Positions 16,191 to 22,744 of a stretch of DNA of 64,000 nucleotides are shown here, in pieces. The translations under genes and the position numbers were made by a program. This DNA is from DTU032 sp964346175 (lineage in GTDB: Bacteria; Bacillota; Clostridia; Saccharofermentanales; DTU023): positions 11,697 through 75,696 of the forward strand of contig CAYFTG010000006.1 of NCBI GenBank assembly GCA_964346175.1, in the 5' to 3' direction. Each line of letters starts with the position of its first letter. The stretch's first letter is position 1. Under the pieces are notes generated by a model, which was not told the DNA's origin, did no database searches, and saw nothing but the letters and a program-made list of their open reading frames with translations.

Positions 16191-18550
16191 TCGTGAATCC
16201 GCTTACAAACAAGAATACCTCGGAGAAGGAAGGCGTTAAGCAGCAAAGACGCTTCTCTCGCTTACAGCGGCCGCGACGTTCGCAGAATTCTTTCCTGCGC
16301 AAATTTCTATCGAACCGCTATGCCTTTATGATTGTCCTGCTTTTCGTGATTTTTGTTTTGATGCTGCTGCGCACTGCCAACTTACAGCTCTTCGGTCAGA
16401 CTACGCATACTGCTCTGGAATCGAGAGGTAATAGCAGCGAGCTGAGTTTGTCCGCACCAAGGGGTGATATCGTCGACCGCAACGGAGTTCCCTTGGCGGT
16501 GAGTGATAGTATTAATACTATTTCTATTGTCAATGTGGGCATGGATAATGCGGCTTTTAATCGCATGCTGCTCGATTTGGCGCGCTTGTTTGAAGAAAAC
16601 AATGTGGTGTCGGAGAGCGATTTCAGTAACTATTTGGATATTTCTCAGGCGGATCGCACGGCATACGAGAACGGAGCTCTCAGTGTAGAGAATTTCGTCT
16701 TTAAGCGTCCCTGGGAGGAGATCGAAGCCTTCCAAACGGATAACGATACCTTTAACCTCTTCACTACGGAGAGCGCATCCAATCTGCGGGAAAGACAAAG
16801 GCTGGTTAAACAGACTCCGCGCGAATTGTTTGATTTTTTGCTCTACGATTTTTTTGAAATTGAGCCGGTTGCGGAAGAAGGGAACAGACTATATTCGGAT
16901 TTCGAAGCCTTTCAAATTATGGAGCTACGATATCTGATTTTGAAAAATAATTGGAATTTCCAAATCAGGCAACCGATTCTGCTGGCGGATAACGTTCCTG
17001 ATTCTCTGATCAGTCTACTGAACGAGCAAAACTTCCGTTTTCCCGGCATCACCATTAGCCAAAGGTTCTTGCGCCGCTACACCAGCGATAGTGATATTGT
17101 GTCGCACGCTCTCGGCTATGTCGGTCGTATTTCATCTTCTGAATACGATGCTCTGGCGGATGAGGGTTACAGTATAAATGATGTTCTGGGCAAGACAGGT
17201 GTCGAGCAGGCGGCTGAACGTTACTTGCGCGGTACAGATGGCTCGCACACGGTGGAAACGTGGCGTGACCCGGAAACAGGGAACCCTGTTGCTTTCCCCG
17301 GTTCAGTGGGGAAAATTCCGCAAGCGGGCAATGAAGTCAGGTTGACTTTGGATATTAATTTACAACGTGTGGCCAGAGATAACCTTGAGCGCAAACTAAG
17401 AGAACTTCGTGGTTTTGAGCGCGGTGACAGAGTGATGAGTGCACCTGCCGGCAGCGTTATTGCGCTGGATGCAAAAACCGGAGCGGTGTTGGTTAATGCA
17501 AATTATCCGGATTATCGTGTCTCTGATTTTGTTGATCAATACCATGATCCACTGGCCGCTGCCCGAGTGCAAAAGTTGCTGACAGACACGGACACTTTGC
17601 CGCTTCTCAATCGCGGTATTTCGCAACCTTACACGCCCGGGTCGACATATAAACCGATCACTGCCATGGCGGCTTTTGAGTCCGGAACTATTTCGTCTTA
17701 TGATACTGTATATAGATGCAACGGACATGAGGAAATTGGCGGCTTAACTTGGCGCTGTCTCCAGCAGCCGTATACCGGTCATGGAGATTTGAATCTGCAG
17801 GCAGGATTGATGACATCATGCAACCTCTATTTTTATCAATTAGGTGTTGATGTCGGCATTGATGCCATCAGTGAAATGTCAGAAAAATTAGGCCTGGGAG
17901 AAAGCGTTGAGCTGGACATTCCGAACGAGAATATAGGTATACGCCCGAGCCGAGCTTTGAAACAGGAGCTCAATCCGAATCCTGCGGATCAGATCTGGTT
18001 TGTGGCTGATACGGCTCAAACCTCAATCGGTCAGTTCTATAATTCGTATACTATGTTACAGATGGCACGGGCAATCGGGGGTATTGCCACCGATTATTTA
18101 GTAACGCCGCATTTTATCAAAGAGGTTGTTGCGGAGGACGGTACCGTCTTGCTGCCCGAACAAATTGAACGTATTCCTTTGAATTTAGATCCGGCCGGAC
18201 GCAGCATTATCATTCAAGGAATGACAAGTTTAACGACTTGGGATCAAGGGCGGACTGCTGAGTTGTTCAGGGATTTTCCGGTCTCGGTTGCGGCGAAAAC
18301 CGGTACTGCCGAGATTGTTGGAAGGGACGGAAACATATATACCAACGCTGTTTTCGTTGCTTTTGCGCCGGCCGATGATCCGCAAATTGTTGTAAGTAGT
18401 ATTTTGGAAGATTCTTCATACGGTGATCAGAGTGCAGACATCGCTTATCGAATCCTCTGTGAATACTTTGGACATACGCCCACACACGACTATATGGGAC
18501 TTTATGATGATGAATCTGCACGATTAACTGAAGGATTTGCTAACTTTTAG
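16187..18550 (+). CDS. mrdA: Penicillin-binding protein 2 (elongasome transpeptidase)
   Basis: 787 residues. A basic cytoplasmic tail is followed by a membrane helix (about 47-66), a dimerisation/pedestal domain starting SAPRGDIVDRNG, and a transpeptidase domain. Active-site motifs are STYK (S486), SCN within MTSCNLYFY, and KTG in AAKTGTAEI (about 704). This is a class B PBP that crosslinks peptidoglycan during side-wall growth with MreC/D. The long pedestal (about 90-400) is larger than in many homologs. It overlaps mreD by four bases. Confidence 0.95.
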   Translation: MIVNPLTNKNTSEKEGVKQQRRFSRLQRPRRSQNSFLRKFLSNRYAFMIVLLFVIFVLMLLRTANLQLFGQTTHTALESRGNSSELSLSAPRGDIVDRNGVPLAVSDSINTISIVNVGMDNAAFNRMLLDLARLFEENNVVSESDFSNYLDISQADRTAYENGALSVENFVFKRPWEEIEAFQTDNDTFNLFTTESASNLRERQRLVKQTPRELFDFLLYDFFEIEPVAEEGNRLYSDFEAFQIMELRYLILKNNWNFQIRQPILLADNVPDSLISLLNEQNFRFPGITISQRFLRRYTSDSDIVSHALGYVGRISSSEYDALADEGYSINDVLGKTGVEQAAERYLRGTDGSHTVETWRDPETGNPVAFPGSVGKIPQAGNEVRLTLDINLQRVARDNLERKLRELRGFERGDRVMSAPAGSVIALDAKTGAVLVNANYPDYRVSDFVDQYHDPLAAARVQKLLTDTDTLPLLNRGISQPYTPGSTYKPITAMAAFESGTISSYDTVYRCNGHEEIGGLTWRCLQQPYTGHGDLNLQAGLMTSCNLYFYQLGVDVGIDAISEMSEKLGLGESVELDIPNENIGIRPSRALKQELNPNPADQIWFVADTAQTSIGQFYNSYTMLQMARAIGGIATDYLVTPHFIKEVVAEDGTVLLPEQIERIPLNLDPAGRSIIIQGMTSLTTWDQGRTAELFRDFPVSVAAKTGTAEIVGRDGNIYTNAVFVAFAPADDPQIVVSSILEDSSYGDQSADIAYRILCEYFGHTPTHDYMGLYDDESARLTEGFANF

Positions 18551-18618
18551 TTTAAAAAATGTTATAATTGAAAAATAAGTATATGCTAAATGCACAAATA
18601 TATTGTATAGTGTACTTA

Positions 18619-18647
18619 TTGAGTGCTCAGCGAACTTCGTTTATAAT
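18619..18647 (+). promoter_or_regulatory. Promoter of the MGS-like/MBL gene pair
   Basis: TTGAGT (18619-18624), a 17-base spacer and a perfect TATAAT (18642-18647), 75 bases before the MGS-like start. A further TGTTATAAT lies at about 18559-18567. Confidence 0.65.
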
Positions 18648-18674
18648 AATGCGAAGAATCCGGGCAAGAAAAAT

Positions 18675-18725
18675 GGGGAGGTAGAGAGCGCGTTAATTTA
18701 TTAAAACGCGCCTTAAAAAAAAATG
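18675..18725 (+). promoter_or_regulatory. SD separated from start codon by a hairpin
   Basis: A strong SD ggggaggt (18675-18682) lies 40 bases before ATG 18723, too far for normal use. Between them is a perfect 7-bp hairpin, gcgcgtt (18688-18694) with aacgcgc (18705-18711), followed by a nine-A run. Folding would bring the SD to about 16 bases from the ATG. No start codon occurs at normal distance from this SD in the gene's frame. Confidence 0.5.
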
Positions 18726-19112
18726 AATATTGTTTTGATGGCCGACATTTCAAGGACTGACTTACTAGTTAATTTCTGTATTGCTTATCAGCAAATTTTG
18801 AGTCAGCATGATTTAATATCACCGCTGAACACTGCACATCTCATTAGGGGTGCGACTACCCTCGATGTTTTGCCATATCCGACAGAAGAAACTAGTACAA
18901 AAAGTCAACTAGCTGCCAGTGCGCGCTACAACGAAATTGACGCCTTGCTTTATTTACGTGATCCTGAAGGTCCTATAACCGAACCCTTGATTGATTTATT
19001 CCGCGCTTGCGACACGAACAGCATACCTTTTGCTACTAATTCAGCAACAGCGGAAATCTTGGTCCTGGCCATAAGTCGCGGAGATCTTGACTGGCGCGAG
19101 CTCTTACGTTAA
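18723..19112 (+). CDS. Methylglyoxal-synthase-like protein without catalytic residues
   Basis: 129 residues. The MGS fold is recognisable from MNIVLMAD, the RDPEGP segment and the C-terminal IPFATNSATAEILVLAISRGDLDWRELL, which closely matches clostridial MgsA. MgsA turns dihydroxyacetone phosphate into methylglyoxal. The residues known to matter in the E. coli enzyme are missing: AHD (His19, Asp20) is ADI, SGPxGGDQQ with Asp71 is replaced by PTEETSTKSQ, and the His98/Asp101 segment reads ITEPLI. It is also shorter (about 150 in E. coli). It may be a phosphate- or ligand-sensing protein; function unknown. It sits where mgsA ends the mre-min cluster in many clostridia, and is followed 10 bases later by a metallo-hydrolase gene. 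Confidence 0.75.
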   Translation: MNIVLMADISRTDLLVNFCIAYQQILSQHDLISPLNTAHLIRGATTLDVLPYPTEETSTKSQLAASARYNEIDALLYLRDPEGPITEPLIDLFRACDTNSIPFATNSATAEILVLAISRGDLDWRELLR

Positions 19113-19122
19113 GAGGCGTCGT

Positions 19123-19809
19123 ATGTCCAGATACCAAATACTGCCTGAGCTGAAACGCATTCCGGAAGCGTTTCGCCACGCTAATGCCTACCTTCTACAA
19201 ACTGAGAAAGGCAGTGTTCTTTTTGATCCTGCAGTTCCACCGGAAAAAGTTCCCGAAGCAGATGACGTCACGCTCCTTATCGCTACCCACGGACACTATG
19301 ATCACGTGGCAGCAGTAAGTGCCTGGAAGGAAAGAAATTCTATTCCTTTCTGGGCTGCTGAGCAGGAAAAGGAACTTCTCTCAGACCCCATGGCTAACGC
19401 ATCTTTCATGTTCGGGCAGCCTACGAGTTATCCGGAAGCGGATCGCTATCTGCAAGATGGTGAGATTATTGTTCTCGATTCCGAACTGAAATTGAAATGT
19501 TTCAATACTCCAGGCCACACTCAGGGATCGATGTGTTTTCAGATTCTGCGTCAGCGTAACGAAGAAGAGGAAGCAGAGGTCTTGGCTCTGATTACGGGCG
19601 ACACATTGTTTGACGATTCCTTCGGCCGTACCGATCTGGCCAGCGGTGATTCGGCTCGAATGTATTCGTCGTTGCAATTTTTGCGCAGTCTCTTGAAGGA
19701 GCTGCCAGCAAACGTACCTGTTTGCTCCGGACACGGTGCGACTGTGACAGCGGGTGAACTTCTTAATTCTTCTGTGTGGATTTTTGCAGAATCTCTCGTC
19801 GGACAGTGA
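19123..19809 (+). CDS. Metallo-beta-lactamase-fold hydrolase, glyoxalase II-like
   Basis: 228 residues. The complete metal-binding set is visible: THGHYDH (H56, H58, D60, H61), NTPGHTQGS, ITGDTLF and a late CSGHG. This matches the YqgX/glyoxalase-II-like branch, which hydrolyses thioesters such as S-lactoyl derivatives. The true substrate cannot be read from sequence. I chose ATG 19123 (MSRYQIL) with weak SD aagagg. An in-frame start 12 codons upstream overlaps the MGS-like gene. Its place beside a methylglyoxal-synthase-like gene is suggestive, although that partner seems inactive. Confidence 0.85.
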   Translation: MSRYQILPELKRIPEAFRHANAYLLQTEKGSVLFDPAVPPEKVPEADDVTLLIATHGHYDHVAAVSAWKERNSIPFWAAEQEKELLSDPMANASFMFGQPTSYPEADRYLQDGEIIVLDSELKLKCFNTPGHTQGSMCFQILRQRNEEEEAEVLALITGDTLFDDSFGRTDLASGDSARMYSSLQFLRSLLKELPANVPVCSGHGATVTAGELLNSSVWIFAESLVGQ

Positions 19810-19878
19810 GCAATAGAGCCTGATATTCGGCTAGAAATTTTTAAAAAAAATAAAGCGACAATTTGTTATCTATTGAAG

Positions 19879-19908
19879 CCCTGCGCCTTCTAATTGCAGG
19901 GTTTTTTT
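19879..19908 (+). terminator. Rho-independent terminator
   Basis: Stem ccctgc/gcaggg with an 11-base loop followed by seven T, 70 bases after the metallo-hydrolase stop. Confidence 0.85.
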
Positions 19909-19951
19909 CTGCCCAAAAAGCAAAAATGTTATATAAAAGGAGGTGCCTACA

Positions 19952-20230
19952 ATGGCTTTTACTTTGGAATCGGCTGTAGCGGCGTCAACAGCTTTTTACA
20001 TTCTTGTACACTCTCTAGGGCTGTCCCTGCCAGTAGCGACAGAGCTACAATCCGGGGCAGACTTGCTAGGAAGAAGCAATGCAGCAGTTCAAGAGGAGGA
20101 GAGTTTTTATAGCGAAGGTTATTACCACTATGGAGAGCACGATCTTCCACAAAGCGAAGGTTCTCCGCAGCGTATGGTTGAATTGCTTTCTCTTACTCAC
20201 GACATAACACGTTTCTTCCGTAACGATTGA
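19952..20230 (+). CDS. Small single-pass protein of the TadE/DUF5702 cluster, unknown
   Basis: 92 residues. Excellent SD aaaggaggtg before ATG 19952. The N-terminal third is hydrophobic (LESAVAASTAFYILVHSLGL), suggesting one membrane or pseudopilin-like segment. The rest is polar and acidic with a Tyr/Ser-rich stretch. I do not recognise a family. The position directly ahead of DUF5702 and TadE genes (16 bases) suggests a component of the same envelope system. Confidence 0.7.
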   Translation: MAFTLESAVAASTAFYILVHSLGLSLPVATELQSGADLLGRSNAAVQEEESFYSEGYYHYGEHDLPQSEGSPQRMVELLSLTHDITRFFRND

Positions 20231-20246
20231 CGAGGGGGTGAAGTTT

Positions 20247-21656
20247 GTGCTCACAGGAGCTAGACGCGACAGATTCCGTCAAGCCGGCAGTCTCACGTTA
20301 GCTTGTTGCCTGATGCTGCCTGCTATCATGCTGTTGATGATGGCGCTTTTAGTAGGTAGCAGCCGAACGCGTGAAGATCTGGATGCGGTACGCGCCGCCA
20401 GACAGAGTGCAGATTCGGCTCTCGCTTCTTATGATCGGGAGCTCTATCGAGATTTTGGGCTTTTTGCACTCAGTGAAAGGGATTTGCAGCGGGCAGCATC
20501 AGATTTTTTATTGCCGGATACTTATGAGCAAAGATTTGAATTGCGTAATAGCCTTTTTCTTAATGAGCACTTGATGGACGCTATTGCACGTCATATGAGT
20601 GTGCGCGCCACCGCAGGTTTGATTGATGAGGGCATTCAACGGATCAAATCAATACAGGGTATTGTGCCTGATAATATGCTCGACTCTCTGGCTCCTTTGA
20701 AAAATATTGATCCCGGCACAGCGGATCCACAGCTTGAAGAAGATGAAAGTAACGTAGAGTGGTTTTCAGACTACTCCGATTACTTGGGTGAGGAGTATTT
20801 AGACGATTACCACGACTCTCTTCTGGATTTGTCACCTGTATATATTCCCGCTTCAGATGGCGGAGTGCAGCTGGAGTTTGATCCCTACAAAGTTTCCGAT
20901 CTGGAGAAGCTGGCGCAGGGCTTGGATAGTCTGATGTTTACCTTGCCGGAGGGGTTCACTGATCAGTTCTTACTAGTGGAATACAGTCTCTCCTACTTTG
21001 GTTCACAGGTAAATTCCTTAGAGCAGAATGGAAGTACTATCCATTATCGTACACCTGACGGCCGTTTGCAGAGTGAGTTTTCGGAATCAAGGCAGTACGA
21101 ACAGGAGATGATTGCTACCGGAGCCGAGGGCGAGGAAGCTGCCGAAAACGTCCGCTATTTCCTTGTCGGATGCCGCTTGTTGATCCACCTTTTGGCTAAT
21201 CTCTTGTCCACAAGTGAACGTGCAAAATATGATGCCAGTGCGGCGGCGATTTCTGCAGTTGTTGCAGCAATATCGCTGGGCACAGTGGCGATTCCACCAG
21301 AGGCGATAGCTGTAATTTTGCTGATTGTGGATTCAGTGCGCGGTGGAATCAAGGATAAGAACAGTTTATTAGCAGGGGAGGAGATTAAACTCTGGCCTGT
21401 GGCGGGAGCAGAAGCATTCAAAGTTAATTACCGAGATCACCTGCGCCTCTTAATGTTGGTACAGTCACGCGAAGAATTGTTGGACAGGATCGGCTCTGCA
21501 ATTAGGCAGAATCAGGGTAATGATTATTTTACTCAAGTAAGTTGTGAGGTGACTAGAGCTGCCAGCGGCGGTAGTTTCCCACGGCAGGCTTTTGCCGTAA
21601 CGATTGAACGTAGCTATTTTACACGTCACGATGATGAAGAGGACTATTCAGGATAA
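20247..21656 (+). CDS. DUF5702-family envelope protein
   Basis: 469 residues from GTG 20247, chosen because gaggggg (20232-20238) then lies eight bases upstream; GTG 20238 overlaps that SD. One membrane helix near the N-terminus (GSLTLACCLMLPAIMLLMMALLV) is followed by RAARQSADSALASYDRELYRDFGLFAL, the diagnostic DUF5702 stretch. The remainder is likely extracellular, with a second hydrophobic region near 330-365 (SAVVAAISLGTVAIPPEAIAV). DUF5702 proteins accompany TadE-like pseudopilins in clostridia; their role is not established. TadE follows two bases after the stop. Confidence 0.8.
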   Translation: MLTGARRDRFRQAGSLTLACCLMLPAIMLLMMALLVGSSRTREDLDAVRAARQSADSALASYDRELYRDFGLFALSERDLQRAASDFLLPDTYEQRFELRNSLFLNEHLMDAIARHMSVRATAGLIDEGIQRIKSIQGIVPDNMLDSLAPLKNIDPGTADPQLEEDESNVEWFSDYSDYLGEEYLDDYHDSLLDLSPVYIPASDGGVQLEFDPYKVSDLEKLAQGLDSLMFTLPEGFTDQFLLVEYSLSYFGSQVNSLEQNGSTIHYRTPDGRLQSEFSESRQYEQEMIATGAEGEEAAENVRYFLVGCRLLIHLLANLLSTSERAKYDASAAAISAVVAAISLGTVAIPPEAIAVILLIVDSVRGGIKDKNSLLAGEEIKLWPVAGAEAFKVNYRDHLRLLMLVQSREELLDRIGSAIRQNQGNDYFTQVSCEVTRAASGGSFPRQAFAVTIERSYFTRHDDEEDYSG

Positions 21657-21658
21657 AA

Positions 21659-22660
21659 ATGAAAGCGGGAAGCGATAAACGAAAAAACAAAATTTTCGTC
21701 AGAGGCTCTATGGCGTTGGAGATGGCACTGACATTGCCTTTGATTTTAATCTTGGTCTTTGTTTTTTACGGACATGTGAAAGAAATCGACCAATCTCTTT
21801 CAGCGCGTCATGCTTTGGATCAAGTTGCCAATGAAATTGAATTGCTTTATCCTTTGTCGGATCTCATTGCCTTCGAAACTGATCTTAATGAAACATCAAT
21901 CGCTAAATTTTTAGACGAGCTCGGTCTTAAAGATTATGTACTTGACCTTAGCGTAGACGTTGTTGCTAGCCTCTTGTCAGGACCTGTTCTTAATCAACGT
22001 TACGATTATTGGTTGCAGCGGACATGTGCCGCTCGCGGGCAAACTGTACCTCAGGGTGAGCGTCGCTTCTTCGTGGACTACGTTTCCGAAAAGAATTTAA
22101 TTTATCTCGGTCTCTCTTTTCAAAGAACATCATTGCTGGCAGAAGGTGAGGAGTATATCAAAACCTCGATTCCTCTTTGGTCGCGGGGGAAATATAATTT
22201 CGCAAATAATGATCCGGAAAGGGGCGAGGAAGAAAGTGATGATATTTGGAGCATGTCTAATTTCCAGCGGGGGCTTGAATTCAGGCAGATGTACGGAGCA
22301 AATCTGCCTGCCACCTATCCTTGCATTGCACGCTGGCAGGCGGGAACGGCCGTTTCAATTAAGAGCATGGATCTTACAGCACCTTCTTGGCAGACACAAA
22401 ACGCAACACAAAAGCGCGTCTATTCCTACATTGATGAGCTGGCCGCTTTTGAAGGCGGGCTCCCGGATGTAGGCCCGCAAATCGGGGAGATTCGTCGACG
22501 GCAGCTTAGTTTGATCATTCCACATAATCACGCTGGCTGGTTCGATACAAGTGTAATCAATGAGTGGAAGAGCTATGCAGGCACTTTGGGTGTAGAATTA
22601 GAAATAAGCCGTTATGGAAATAGCAGTCGCTATGACACGGGAGATGCGCCTGAGCTTTAA
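21659..22660 (+). CDS. TadE-like envelope protein
   Basis: 333 residues. A basic N-terminus (KRKNKIFVR) is followed by the TadE-type hydrophobic segment GSMALEMALTLPLILILVF, with the Glu five residues into the motif as in TadE/TadG. The rest is a long extracellular domain. TadE/F are minor pseudopilins of Tad/Flp pili. No TadA ATPase, TadB/C platform or Flp pilin is seen nearby, so the machine, if any, is elsewhere. The gene is packed against the DUF5702 gene and ends 84 bases before secA. Confidence 0.75.
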   Translation: MKAGSDKRKNKIFVRGSMALEMALTLPLILILVFVFYGHVKEIDQSLSARHALDQVANEIELLYPLSDLIAFETDLNETSIAKFLDELGLKDYVLDLSVDVVASLLSGPVLNQRYDYWLQRTCAARGQTVPQGERRFFVDYVSEKNLIYLGLSFQRTSLLAEGEEYIKTSIPLWSRGKYNFANNDPERGEEESDDIWSMSNFQRGLEFRQMYGANLPATYPCIARWQAGTAVSIKSMDLTAPSWQTQNATQKRVYSYIDELAAFEGGLPDVGPQIGEIRRRQLSLIIPHNHAGWFDTSVINEWKSYAGTLGVELEISRYGNSSRYDTGDAPEL

Positions 22661-22744
22661 TTTAGCCCTACTTTACGATACGATATAGGTTGATATTTCT
22701 ATATATGTGTTAATTTTGTTTGCATTTAAATATAAGGAGTTTTA

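Noticed and set aside
22661..22744. Clear promoter for secA
   Set aside because: The gap is AT-rich with several TATA-like strings, but no -35/-10 pair at proper spacing was convincing.
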